From Pseudomonadota bacterium (lineage in GTDB: Bacteria; Pseudomonadota; Alphaproteobacteria; Rhizobiales; Beijerinckiaceae), in NCBI GenBank assembly GCA_023386155.1, contig JAEWKH010000098.1, positions 1 to 50,756 of the forward strand: 50,756 nucleotides of DNA, written 5' to 3'. A program made the position numbers and the translations under genes. Shown here piece after piece: positions 1 through 7,289 of this stretch. The notes beneath the pieces were generated by a model. That model was not told where the DNA came from, did no database searches, and worked only from the letters and a program-made list of their open reading frames with translations. The number at the start of each line of letters is the position of its first letter. The first letter of the stretch is position 1.

Positions 1-45
1 CACGAAGAGGGGCGGCGCAAGGCGGGCGAAGACATTGGGGTTCAT
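1..45 (-). CDS. 5' end of a truncated gene, possibly a membrane transporter
   Basis: An ATG at 45-43 on the minus strand opens a frame reading MNPNVFARLAPPLFV before the window ends. This short hydrophobic start resembles the N-terminus of EamA/DMT-type transporters, but fifteen residues cannot identify a family. The frame is also open upstream of the ATG, so the true start could lie further right. This is an inference from little data. Confidence 0.35.
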   Translation of the reverse strand, partial: MNPNVFARLAPPLFV

Positions 46-129
46 GGCCGGGGCAGAGGGCTCGACGCGGGAATGGATCAGCGGCTTGTAGGCCCGAACC
101 TCGGCCTTTGTCGATCCGCGTTCCCTCTT

Positions 130-247
130 CTAGAGCATCGGACCCAAAAGTGGAAACCACTTTTGGGATCCAATCCGATGCTCCCCTCTATAAAGAGCGC
201 ATCGCTGGGTGCGAAAAACCGGGGCCACTTTTCGCACGATGCGCTAG
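130..247. repeat. CTAG-bordered palindromic element, copy 1
   Basis: This 118-bp unit begins and ends with CTAG (130-133 and 244-247). It contains two nested palindromes. The first (about 132-183) is AGCATCGG, then CCCAAAAGTGG facing CCACTTTTGGG, then CCGATGCT. The second (about 197-246) pairs GCGCATCG and TGCGAAAA with TTTTCGCA and CGATGCGC. Copies recur at 337-455, 1514-1654, 2245-2293 (partial), 15772-15896 and 39761-39882. It looks like a REP- or MITE-type non-coding repeat. Confidence 0.85.
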
Positions 248-336
248 AGCATTTTTCGGCGAAGTGGACCCGGTTCGCCGTCAAAAAATGCGGCACAACA
301 AAGAAGAGAGCTGATTCCACGCCAGTGGAAACAGCT
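248..336. repeat. Spacer between two CTAG elements, with two further inverted repeats
   Basis: Between copies 1 and 2 lies a hairpin at about 248-293, AGCATTTTTCGGCGAA facing TTCGCCGTCAAAAAATGC. A related arm occurs at about 1636-1650. A second inverted repeat at 309-336 pairs AGCTGATTCCAC with GTGGAAACAGCT. No gene is supported here. Confidence 0.6.
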
Positions 337-455
337 CTAGAGCATCGGACCCAAAAGTGGAATCCACTTTTGGGATTGAATCCGATGCTCCACTCTTTGA
401 AGAGCGTATCGTTGAGTGCGAAAAACCGGATCCACTTTTTCGCACGATACGCTAG
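337..455. repeat. CTAG-bordered palindromic element, copy 2
   Basis: This 119-bp unit has the same two palindromes and the same orientation as the copy at 130-247. It is bordered by CTAG at 337-340 and 452-455. Differences from copy 1 fall mostly in loops or as paired changes in arms (GCGCATCG/CGATGCGC becomes GCGTATCG/CGATACGC), which suggests that folding is conserved. Confidence 0.85.
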
Positions 456-550
456 TAGTCGACTGGTAGGAGCGGAAGAACTTTGCGCATGCGGTCCCAC
501 ACCCCCGATTCCCTTGCCGGTCGCGCCGGCGCCGGTTCCTTGCCCTTGGC

Positions 551-1480
551 TTGCGCCGCACCATCTCCAGCAGCCTGGAGACTCGTCTTTTGAACCGCCT
601 TCGCCTCTGGCTCGAACTCTTCGCCATCGCCTCCACCCGCTTCGTTCTGCACGATGCCTGGGCGATTGCCAGTCACATCGCCCTCTCGGTCCTCACCTCG
701 CTGTTCCCGTTCCTGATCCTGGTCACCGCCATGGCGAGCCTGTTCGGGACGGGCTCGCTCGCGGACGAGGTGGCGGACATCATCCTCGAGGCCTGGCCGC
801 AGGAAGTCGCCGGGCCGATCGCTCACGAGGTCCACACCATTCTCACCGGACGGCGCAGCGACGTGCTCACCCTGGGTCTCGTGCTGGCGCTGTATTTCGC
901 ATCGAGCGGGGTGGAGAGCCTCCGGGTCGGCCTCAACCGCGCCTATGGGGTGCGCGAGACCCGCGCCTGGTGGCTGACGCGGCTCGAATCCATCGCCTTC
1001 GTGATCGCCGGCGCCATGATGCTGCTCGCCCTGGCGCTGCTCGTCGTGCTCGGCCCCTTCATCTGGCGTGGCGCGCTTTCCTGGGTTCCGGCCCTGAAGC
1101 CCTTCGACGGGCTGATCGCCTTCCTGCGGATCGGGGTGGCCACCATCGTGATCGTGGCGGGCCTCCTGCTCGCCCACAAGCTCGTGCCTGCGGGGCGGCG
1201 GCGTTTTCGATCCGTGCTGCCGGGGGTGGGCGTAACGCTGGCCCTGTGGCTTTTCGGCGGCTTCGCCTTCAGCTGGTATCTCGAATTCTATCCCGGCGCC
1301 TATGCCTCGACCTACGGGGGACTGGCGACCGCCATGGTGGCCCTGATCTTCCTTTACACGCTCAGCGCCATCTTCCTCTTCGGCGGCGAGCTCAACGGGA
1401 CCGTCATCCTGGCCAAGCGCCGGCGCCTCGGCAAGGAGCCGAAGCCGGAGACCGTGAGCGACCTGATCCCCTTGCCGTGA
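551..1480 (+). CDS. YihY/BrkB family inner-membrane protein
   Basis: The 309-residue product looks like the YihY/virulence-factor-BrkB family of polytopic inner-membrane proteins. Despite an old RNase BN label, the family's role is not settled. Family-like features are an N-terminal amphipathic stretch, LTSLFPFLILVTAMASLFG at about residues 55-73, the YFASSGVESLRVGLNRAYG block at about 116-134, four or five further hydrophobic segments, and a C-terminal LSAIFLFGGELNGT before a basic tail. The only start that keeps the full N-terminus is TTG at 551, because the next in-frame ATG (about 730) would delete the first membrane segment. It stands alone between palindromic repeats, and no promoter was identified. 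Confidence 0.85.
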   Translation: MRRTISSSLETRLLNRLRLWLELFAIASTRFVLHDAWAIASHIALSVLTSLFPFLILVTAMASLFGTGSLADEVADIILEAWPQEVAGPIAHEVHTILTGRRSDVLTLGLVLALYFASSGVESLRVGLNRAYGVRETRAWWLTRLESIAFVIAGAMMLLALALLVVLGPFIWRGALSWVPALKPFDGLIAFLRIGVATIVIVAGLLLAHKLVPAGRRRFRSVLPGVGVTLALWLFGGFAFSWYLEFYPGAYASTYGGLATAMVALIFLYTLSAIFLFGGELNGTVILAKRRRLGKEPKPETVSDLIPLP

Positions 1481-1513
1481 AGGATCTCAACAGAGGCCAT
1501 ATCCGCACGATGC

Positions 1514-1654
1514 TCCAGAGCATAGGACCCAAAAGTGGACTTGCACTTTTGGGATCGAATCCGATGCTCCACTTCTTAGACAGCGCATCGTTGGTGCGGA
1601 CCCGGAGGGCCGCGTCAGCGAAAACCGGGTCCACTTCGCCGAAAAATGCTCTAG
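1514..1654. repeat. CTAG-bordered palindromic element, copy 3
   Basis: The first palindrome (CCCAAAAGTGG and CACTTTTGGG, flanked by AGCAT and ATGCTCC) is intact at 1517-1571. The second half is rearranged: GCGCATCGTTGGTGCGGA is followed by a GC-rich insert and then GCGAAAACCGGGTCCACTTCGCCGAAAAATGCT in pieces. The right border is CTAG at 1651-1654. The left border is decayed (CCAGAG instead of CTAGAG). Confidence 0.75.
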
Positions 1655-1872
1655 CCGAGACTCTTCGCAGCCCTTTCCGCCATGGGCGGGAAAGATCCGA
1701 CGAGCTGAGCATTGTGCCACAGCTCCACCCTGCACGACTGGGCCAGGCAGCGGGCCCATTCAAAGGCGAATTCAGGATCGTCGCTGTTCAGGTGGTGCGT
1801 CGCGAAATCGCCTGTCGATCGATTGACGACAAGAGCCTGATAGCCGTGTGACGAATATAATCGTGTCTTCAT
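1651..1872 (-). CDS. Small hypothetical protein (73 aa)
   Basis: I do not recognise this family. The product is a soluble-looking 73-residue protein with mixed charged and aromatic residues (ELWHNAQLVGSFPP near residues 50-63) and no signal peptide or membrane segment. Codon use looks normal, and an ATG follows a purine-rich stretch (GAGGTGAACC) that can serve as ribosome-binding site. Its TAG stop (1653-1651) lies inside the CTAG border of the palindromic element at 1514-1654, so the repeat either supplied the stop or inserted directly at it. It reads toward yihY and convergently with it. Being real is moderately likely. Confidence 0.6.
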   Translation of the reverse strand: MKTRLYSSHGYQALVVNRSTGDFATHHLNSDDPEFAFEWARCLAQSCRVELWHNAQLVGSFPPMAERAAKSLG

Positions 1873-2022
1873 GGTTCACCTCGAAATCATGTGCGCTTCG
1901 AGGGCAGGATTGCGCCTGAAAGGACACCAGCCGATCCAATGAGGCTGATGCTCCCGACCTAGAGCAACAATGCGGCTTTTGAGAGATCGCTGCCCGGACC
2001 TGGAACGGAGATTGGCGCGCGC

Positions 2023-2226
2023 CTATCCCAGGATGCCGTATCCGATCAGGCCGAACAGGCCCAGGCCTGCCAGAAACACATGGAACCAGCCGGGACAGTG
2101 GAGGGAGCAATCCTCCGCGTCCAGGCGCTCATCGACGCTGTCGTTGCTGAAGCGGTTCATCATGCGGCGTGAATAGCGCCGGATCGTCTCGGTTCTGTGA
2201 CGCTGCAAGACGAAAAAGCGGGTCAT
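2023..2226 (-). CDS. Small membrane-anchored hypothetical protein (67 aa)
   Basis: The product has a basic, arginine-rich first half (about residues 8-25), an acidic middle (DERLDAEDCSLHC), and one C-terminal hydrophobic segment of about 18 residues rich in Gly and Leu, so it would be a single-pass tail-anchored membrane peptide. I recognise no family. It lies on the same strand as the neighbouring hypothetical and exported genes, about 65 bp downstream of the stop of the exported-protein gene at 2290. A chance frame cannot be excluded; coherent hydropathy and gene-like codon use favour a real gene. Confidence 0.5.
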   Translation of the reverse strand: MTRFFVLQRHRTETIRRYSRRMMNRFSNDSVDERLDAEDCSLHCPGWFHVFLAGLGLFGLIGYGILG

Positions 2227-2244
2227 GATGTCTCGCGCGGCTTC

Positions 2245-2293
2245 AGACCATCGGACGTGAAAAGTGGGTCCGCCTTTTCGCAGGATGCGCTAG
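2245..2293. repeat. CTAG-bordered palindromic element, partial copy 4
   Basis: Only remnants of the element remain here: CCATCGGA, GTGAAAAGTGGGTCC, CCTTTTCGCA, then GGATGCG and the CTAG border (2290-2293). The border contains the stop codon of the exported-protein gene at 2290-3021. Confidence 0.6.
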
Positions 2294-3021
2294 AGATTCG
2301 GCGAGACCCTCAGCTCCAGCGTCGCGGAGGCGACGGGCCTGGTATTGGGCGCGACGCCGTAGCCCAGCCTGACATTGAGATCCGACCGGAAGCGATCCGT
2401 CGGAGCGGTCAGCCGGGTCTGGCCGACGATCTCGGAGCGAAGGCCGGTGCTGATGTCACCGCTCAGGCTATCCAGGTTCATACTGGGCGACAGGCGCAGT
2501 TCCGTGCTCCATGTCTGAAGAGACAGGTCGAGCGGAATTCCCATGGTGCCGCTGATGGATTGCGAATAGCCGTTCTGGACGCTGTCGAGGAAACCCGCGG
2601 TCGACAGGCCTAACGTCACGCCGAGAGGCTCCCACTTGCGCTTCAGAAAGGCCTCCCAGCTCGACCTCGCCGACAGGAAGGCCGATTCGCCGCCCCCATG
2701 GATCAGTTCCGTTCCGAGCAGGAAATTGTAGTCCTGAAACGGCTGCAGCTTCGCGCCGACCGCACGGTCGAGATTCGTCGGCAGGAAGGCATGCCTGTCG
2801 AAGCGCCCGATGCCGTTCGTCCAGACCTGCGTGCGATTCAGGACAGGTGAGTAGTATGGACGGCTTGCGCGCCTGGCCGCCACATGATTGTCGAGCCACG
2901 TGGAGGTGATTTTCGAAGTGATTTTCCCGCTCCAGATCTCATCCTCGTTGGCGACGGCGACCGTCGACATCGCGATCGATGCGAGCAGAATCGAGGACAA
3001 TCGACGAAGAAGAACAATCAT
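2290..3021 (-). CDS. Exported hypothetical protein, possibly outer-membrane barrel
   Basis: The start is placed at the ATG at 3021 because it directly precedes a good Sec signal peptide (MIVLLRRLSSILLASIAMS, cleavage probably after TVAVA). An upstream ATG at 3069 would bury it. The mature protein of about 220 residues has alternating polar/hydrophobic strands with many Ser, Thr, Arg and Leu (for example LSLQTWSTELRLSPSMNLDSL and TARLRSEIVGQTRLT-like repeats) and ends in ATLELRVSPNL. That composition would suit a small outer-membrane beta-barrel or a surface protein. I recognise no named family. Its TAG stop falls in a repeat border. The localisation is inferred. Confidence 0.7.
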   Translation of the reverse strand: MIVLLRRLSSILLASIAMSTVAVANEDEIWSGKITSKITSTWLDNHVAARRASRPYYSPVLNRTQVWTNGIGRFDRHAFLPTNLDRAVGAKLQPFQDYNFLLGTELIHGGGESAFLSARSSWEAFLKRKWEPLGVTLGLSTAGFLDSVQNGYSQSISGTMGIPLDLSLQTWSTELRLSPSMNLDSLSGDISTGLRSEIVGQTRLTAPTDRFRSDLNVRLGYGVAPNTRPVASATLELRVSPNL

Positions 3022-3280
3022 CAAAGAATCAGAATAAAATCGAGGATCAAATGGATGTGACGCCATCATTCCAAGAGGCGCTGGTTAATGCGAGGTTAAA
3101 CTCTGCTCAATCGGCAGAGGCGACGATTCCTTCATCAGAAGATCCTCGCATCGCGCAGGAAATTCTTGCTTCACGATCAAGCACATGAGGCAAGACAACA
3201 TCTCCTTTCATCGCCTATAGCCAAATTGACGCACCATCTGTCGCAGCGATGCATTACCTAACGTCATTCACATCCTCGAA
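3022..3280. other. Gene-free upstream region of the exported protein
   Basis: About 260 bp of lower-GC sequence lie between the exported-protein gene and the cpdB terminator. It should hold the promoter for the minus-strand exported gene. I see no convincing -35/-10 pair, repeat or conserved small gene. Confidence 0.4.
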
Positions 3281-3308
3281 TCAAAACGGCCGGGCATCAC
3301 CCCGGCCG
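3281..3308 (-). terminator. Rho-independent terminator of cpdB
   Basis: Read on the minus strand, a perfect 8-bp stem CGGCCGGG / CCCGGCCG with loop GTGATG is followed by TTTTGA. It lies 26 bp after the cpdB stop codon. Confidence 0.8.
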
Positions 3309-3333
3309 CTTCGCATGTCGCCTGCGTGAACCC

Positions 3334-5277
3334 TCAGCTCACGATTTTGTACTTCACAAAGCCTTCCGGTGCGTCACCCATCTTCTCGACCTTGATGCCG
3401 GCCGGCTGGTAACTGGCGGCGTTCGGGCCGGTGGTGAAGGTCATGGTGACGCCGGCCGGGGCGACGAGCGACCAGGAGCCGTCCGCCTTCGGGGACACTT
3501 CCTTCTTCTCGACGATGTAGCGCATGATCGCGTCGCGGGTCAGGTCCGGCGCCTCGAACACGATGGTGGTGCCGTCGGCGCCGGGGAAATTGCCGCCGCC
3601 GCCGGCGCGGTAGTTGTTCGTCACCACGATGAACGGCTGATCGTCCGTCACGGGCTTGCCGTTGTAGGTCAGGTCCTTGATGCGGTGCGCATCGGGATTC
3701 ACGACCTTGCCGTTGTCGTCGTAGCGCGAGGCTTGAGTGGGATCGATCCTGTACTGCACGCCGGCGATGACGTCGAAATTGTAGGCCGGGAACTTGGGAT
3801 TGATGAGTTCCTGCTCGCCGCCTTTCGCCACGTCGATCTGGTTGTAGATGCCGGCCGAGCGCTCTAGCCATTCGCGCACCTGCGCGCCGGTGATCTTCAC
3901 CACGCGGATCGTGTTCGGATAGATGTAGATATCCGCCATGTCCTTGATGGCGAGCGGACCCGGCTTGATCTCGGTGAAGTAGTTCGGGCCGCCGCGCCCG
4001 CCGGCCTTGAAGGGCGCGGCCGCCGAGAGGATCGGCAGGTCCTTGAAGGGCGAGGCCTTCAGCTGATCCGCCACATACCAGGCCTGCGCCTCGGCCACGA
4101 GCTTCACCGAGGCGTCGTCGGACACGAGCGAGTAGTAGGAGTGGATCGGCACGGCCGTCGTACCGACGGGCTCGCGCACGTATTTCAGCGTCGCGTCGTG
4201 TCCCGCCTGCGCGGCCGCCATCACGGCCGCGTCGGAATCCACCTTCGCGACGACCTTGCGGTCGACGCGATCGTAGATCGGGCGCGCCTCGGTGCGGAAA
4301 TTCGCGACCTTCCAGGCATTGCCGTCCTTCGTCAGCTCCAGGTCGATGAGGCCGAGATGGCTGCCCCAGAAGCCCGCCATGACGGCGGGCTTGCCATGCA
4401 GCGTGCCGGCCTTCACGTCGACGCCGGGGATGTTGTTGAACTCCTTGCCGCCCGGGAACGTGAAATGCTGGTGGCCCGTGAGGATCACGTCGATGCCGTC
4501 GACCTTCGCCAGATGCAGCGCCGCGTTCTCCTCGCCGCCCTTGCGCTCGCCGCCCGCGATGCCCGAATGGCAGAGCGCCACGACGATGTCGGCGCCCGCC
4601 TTCCTGAGATCCGGCACGTGCTTGCTGGCGGCATCGACGATGTCGATGGTGGTCGCCTTGCCGTCGAGATGCGACTTGTCCCACTGCACGATCTGCGGCG
4701 GCACGAAGCCGATCACGCCGACCTTGAGCTTCTGCTTGGCGCCGGCTTCATCGACGAACTCGCGGTCGAGCACGAGCCAGGGCTTGAGCAGGGTCTCGCC
4801 GTTCGCCTTGATGACATTGGCGCAGACCAGCGGGAATTTCGCCGCGCCGAGCGCGTTCTGAAGGAACTCGAGGCCGTAGTTGAACTCGTGATTGCCGAGT
4901 GTGCCGCAATCGTAGTTGAGCTCGTTCATGGCGGCCACCATGGGATGCACGTCGCCCGCCTTCATGCCGCGACGATAGGCGACGAAGTCGCCAAGCGGCG
5001 AGCCCTGGATCAGGTCGCCGTTGTCGAAGAGCAGGCTGTTCCTGGCCTCGGCCCGGGCGCCCTTCACGAGGGTCGCGGTGCGCGCAAGCCCCACCGTGTC
5101 GTCGGCCGCGTCGCGGTAATAGTCGTAAGGGAAGATGTTCACGTGGAGGTCGGTGGTCTCCAGGATGCGGAGCTTCACAACCGGGCCGGCCGCCTGGGCG
5201 AACCGGGGCAAGCCAGCGACAGCGGCGGCGGCCACGCCGGTCTGCAGGGCGTGGCGGCGGGTGATGGAGTGGGTCAT
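3334..5277 (-). CDS. cpdB: 2',3'-cyclic-nucleotide 2'-phosphodiesterase / 3'-nucleotidase
   Basis: CpdB is a periplasmic two-metal enzyme that opens 2',3'-cyclic nucleotides and dephosphorylates 3'-nucleotides, salvaging nucleosides and phosphate from RNA breakdown. The 647-residue length is normal. A twin-arginine-like leader (TRRHALQTG, residues 6-14, then an Ala-rich stretch to AQAA) indicates export. Metallophosphatase motifs follow in order: TTDLH (41-45), DNGD (85-88), GNHEFNYG (128-135), and LTGHQH about residue 265-270. The C-terminal half is the 5'-nucleotidase-type substrate domain, with NNYRAGGGGNFPG near 570. The start ATG at 5277 is preceded by GAGGGAAG, a good ribosome-binding site. 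Its own terminator lies just downstream, so it is probably monocistronic. Confidence 0.95.
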   Translation of the reverse strand: MTHSITRRHALQTGVAAAAVAGLPRFAQAAGPVVKLRILETTDLHVNIFPYDYYRDAADDTVGLARTATLVKGARAEARNSLLFDNGDLIQGSPLGDFVAYRRGMKAGDVHPMVAAMNELNYDCGTLGNHEFNYGLEFLQNALGAAKFPLVCANVIKANGETLLKPWLVLDREFVDEAGAKQKLKVGVIGFVPPQIVQWDKSHLDGKATTIDIVDAASKHVPDLRKAGADIVVALCHSGIAGGERKGGEENAALHLAKVDGIDVILTGHQHFTFPGGKEFNNIPGVDVKAGTLHGKPAVMAGFWGSHLGLIDLELTKDGNAWKVANFRTEARPIYDRVDRKVVAKVDSDAAVMAAAQAGHDATLKYVREPVGTTAVPIHSYYSLVSDDASVKLVAEAQAWYVADQLKASPFKDLPILSAAAPFKAGGRGGPNYFTEIKPGPLAIKDMADIYIYPNTIRVVKITGAQVREWLERSAGIYNQIDVAKGGEQELINPKFPAYNFDVIAGVQYRIDPTQASRYDDNGKVVNPDAHRIKDLTYNGKPVTDDQPFIVVTNNYRAGGGGNFPGADGTTIVFEAPDLTRDAIMRYIVEKKEVSPKADGSWSLVAPAGVTMTFTTGPNAASYQPAGIKVEKMGDAPEGFVKYKIVS

Positions 5278-5377
5278 GGTCTTCCCTCGGCGTGTTTTTG
5301 CGAAATGCGTTCGCCTATAGCCGAGAGAAGCACAGGTATTGTGACAGGATCAAGATAGCTGGCTAAGGGGCGCAGCA

Positions 5378-5416
5378 CTTCTCCCTCTCCCGCCTGGGAG
5401 AGGGGAAAGAGGGTCA
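5378..5416. repeat. Short GC-rich inverted repeat
   Basis: CTTCTCCCTCTCCCGCC faces GGGAGAGGGGAAAGAGGG in the gap between the PLP-enzyme stop and cpdB. It resembles the CCCTCTCCCGGGCGGGAGAGGG repeat at 50111-50155. It can also act as a terminator for the minus-strand PLP-enzyme gene. Confidence 0.55.
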
Positions 5417-6565
5417 GCCCCGCAGAGCCTCGTCGAGATCCCGGTAAAGGTCCTCCACGTCCTCGATGCCGGTGGAGAGGCGCAGGAGGTCCGGCGGGCA
5501 TGGGGTGCCGGGCCCCTCGATGGAGGCGCGGTGCTCGATCAGGCTCTCGACGCCGCCCAGCGAGGTCGCCCGCTTCCACAGGCCGACCCGCGCGGCGGCG
5601 CGGATCGCGGCCGCCGCGCCGTCCGAGACCTGGATCGAGAGCATGTAGCCGAAGCCGCTCTCCATCTGCCGGGCGGCGATGTCGTGGCCGGGATGCTGCG
5701 GCAGGCCGGGATAGAGCACGCGGGCGACCTTCGGGTGATCGGAGAAGCGCTGCGCGAGATCGAGCGCGCTCCTGGCCTGCGCGGCCGCCCGCACATGGAG
5801 CGTGCGCATGCCGCGCATGAGGAGATAGGCCTCGAAGGGCCCGAGGATCGCACCCTGCATCTTGCGGATGGAGGCGATCCGCGTCCAGAATTCATCGACC
5901 CTGGCGCCGGCGAGCGCGCCCGCCACCACGTCGGAATGGCCGTTGAGCACCTTGGTGGCCGCATGCATGACGATGTCGGCGCCGAGCGTCAGGGGCCGTG
6001 TGTGGAACGGCGAGGCGGTGGTGGAATCCACCGCGAGCCGCGCGCCCGCCGCATGGGCGATCCCGGCGGCGGCCGCGATGTCGGTAACGGTCCAGAGCGG
6101 GTTCGAGGGCGTCTCGATCCAGACCAGCTTGGTCTCGCCGGGCCTTACGGTGGCCTTTAAGGAATCGAGGTTGTCGGTCTCGACGAAATCGACCTTGAGG
6201 CCCCAGCGCACCGCCTCCGTCGTCAACCAGCTGCGCAGGGCCCAGTACATGACCTTGGAGGCCACGATGTGGTCGCCCGGATCGAGGGCCTGGAACACGG
6301 CGGTCGCCGCCGCCATGCCGGACGAGAACAGGAGGGCGCCGGCCTCGGCCTCCTCCAGCATGGCGAGAACCTCTTCGGCCTCGCGGATGGTCGCGTTGTC
6401 CGGCCGGCCATAGACGAAGCCGGACGAATAAGCATTGTCCTCGTCGCGGATATAGGTGGTCGTCACATGGATCGGCGGCACGATCGCTTTCGTGATCGGA
6501 TCCACATGGCCCATGGCCTGAGCGGTCAGGCTGCGCTTCGACCATGGGGAACGCGATGACGACAT
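5414..6565 (-). CDS. Cys/Met-metabolism PLP enzyme (cystathionine gamma-synthase/lyase type)
   Basis: This 383-residue protein is a fold-type I PLP enzyme of the trans-sulfuration family, which makes or cleaves cystathionine-type thioethers or sulfhydrylates homoserine esters. Visible motifs are the substrate/PLP region GFVYGRPDNAT (49-59), SSGMAA (81-86), ETPSNP (151-156), the PLP aspartate in AVDST (178-182), and the Schiff-base lysine K205 in HAATKVLNGHSD. The family cannot be split into synthase, lyase or sulfhydrylase by reading alone, so no symbol is given. The ATG at 6565 is preceded by GCGGAGG. It is transcribed divergently from tspO across a 73-bp gap. No SAM riboswitch is visible upstream. 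Confidence 0.88.
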   Translation of the reverse strand: MSSSRSPWSKRSLTAQAMGHVDPITKAIVPPIHVTTTYIRDEDNAYSSGFVYGRPDNATIREAEEVLAMLEEAEAGALLFSSGMAAATAVFQALDPGDHIVASKVMYWALRSWLTTEAVRWGLKVDFVETDNLDSLKATVRPGETKLVWIETPSNPLWTVTDIAAAAGIAHAAGARLAVDSTTASPFHTRPLTLGADIVMHAATKVLNGHSDVVAGALAGARVDEFWTRIASIRKMQGAILGPFEAYLLMRGMRTLHVRAAAQARSALDLAQRFSDHPKVARVLYPGLPQHPGHDIAARQMESGFGYMLSIQVSDGAAAAIRAAARVGLWKRATSLGGVESLIEHRASIEGPGTPCPPDLLRLSTGIEDVEDLYRDLDEALRG

Positions 6566-6583
6566 GGGGGAACCTCCGCAAGC

Positions 6584-6600
6584 GTGACAGGTTTCGTCAC
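6584..6600. promoter_or_regulatory. Dyad in the metB-like/tspO divergent promoter
   Basis: GTGAC-N7-GTCAC (6584-6600) sits in the 73-bp gap between two divergent genes, where an operator controlling either would lie. The sequence shows the dyad; the operator role is inferred. Confidence 0.3.
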
Positions 6601-6638
6601 TGGAAAATCGACGCGCATCTCATAAAGGGATTTCGAGC

Positions 6639-7148
6639 ATGCATACAGACCAAACTGTGCCGGGCAGCCATGCAATGCCGCGGCTGCCGCGATTCCTGGT
6701 CGCCGTTCTGCCGGTGCTCGCGGTGGCCGTGTCGGCGAGCCTCGTCACGCAGCCGAACATCCCGGACTGGTACGCGGGTCTTCAGAAGCCCGCCTTCACC
6801 CCGCCGAACTGGGCCTTCCCGGTCGTCTGGACCCTGCTCTACGCCATGATGGCCTATGCGCTCTGGCGCATCCTCAGCATCCCGGAGAGCCGGCCCGGCC
6901 GGTCGATGGCGATCGTCGCCTTCTTCGGGCAGCTGGTCCTGAACGGGCTCTGGTCCTTCGCCTTCTTCGGCGGGAAGAGCCCGCTCGCGGGGCTCGTCGT
7001 CATCGCCGCCCTGATCGTGGCGATCCTGGCCACGATCCGCGCCTTCTGGAGGCTCGACCGCGCCGCGGCCCTCCTGCTCGTGCCCTATCTCGCCTGGGTC
7101 GCCTACGCGACCGCGCTCAACGGGACGATCTGGCGGCTGAACGGGTGA
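6639..7148 (+). CDS. tspO: TspO/MBR family tryptophan-rich sensory protein
   Basis: TspO is a five-helix membrane protein that binds porphyrins and related tetrapyrroles; in Rhodobacter it acts as an oxygen-linked regulator. The 169-residue length is typical with a short N-terminal extension. Family marks are WYAGLQKPAFTPPNWAFPVVWTLLYAMMAYALW (about residues 46-78, in pieces: PxFxPPxWxFPxVWxxLY), GQLVLNGLWSFAFFG (about 102-116), and the late AWVAYATALNGTIWRLN. The start ATG at 6639 has AAAGGGA upstream. It appears monocistronic and divergent from the PLP enzyme. Confidence 0.93.
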   Translation: MHTDQTVPGSHAMPRLPRFLVAVLPVLAVAVSASLVTQPNIPDWYAGLQKPAFTPPNWAFPVVWTLLYAMMAYALWRILSIPESRPGRSMAIVAFFGQLVLNGLWSFAFFGGKSPLAGLVVIAALIVAILATIRAFWRLDRAAALLLVPYLAWVAYATALNGTIWRLNG

Positions 7149-7168
7149 GGCTCGCATCCCCCGAACAG

Positions 7169-7270
7169 CCTCACCCTGAGGAGCGAAGCGTCTCGAAGGG
7201 CGAGGCGGCTCAAGAGAGCACTGGACCCTCCTTCGAGACGCAGACTTTGTCTGCTCCTCAGGATGAGGGC
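7169..7270. repeat. CCTCA(C/T)CCTGAG intergenic repeat, copy 1
   Basis: The element opens with CCTCACCCTGAGGAGC, contains CGTCTCGAAGG facing CCTTCGAGACG, and closes with GCTCCTCAGGATGAGGG. A second copy lies at 34801-34910. It sits between convergent tspO and hpt, where it may also terminate transcription. Confidence 0.75.
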
Positions 7271-7289
7271 CGTGTATCCGGAACCGTGC

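Noticed and set aside
130..455. CRISPR-like repeat array
   Set aside because: Only two adjacent units, each internally palindromic and about 118 bp, no regular unique spacers and no cas genes.
73..1851. A 592-codon open frame running through the palindromic repeats and yihY
   Set aside because: It reads repeat DNA and then a different frame of yihY; the translation is arginine/proline-rich nonsense, while the yihY frame gives a recognised membrane protein.
3374..4684. A long minus-strand frame within cpdB
   Set aside because: Out-of-frame shadow of cpdB with Arg/Gly/His-rich composition typical of GC-rich alternative frames.
6566..6638. SAM riboswitch before the Cys/Met PLP enzyme
   Set aside because: The 73-bp gap lacks SAM-II or other conserved SAM-riboswitch wording.
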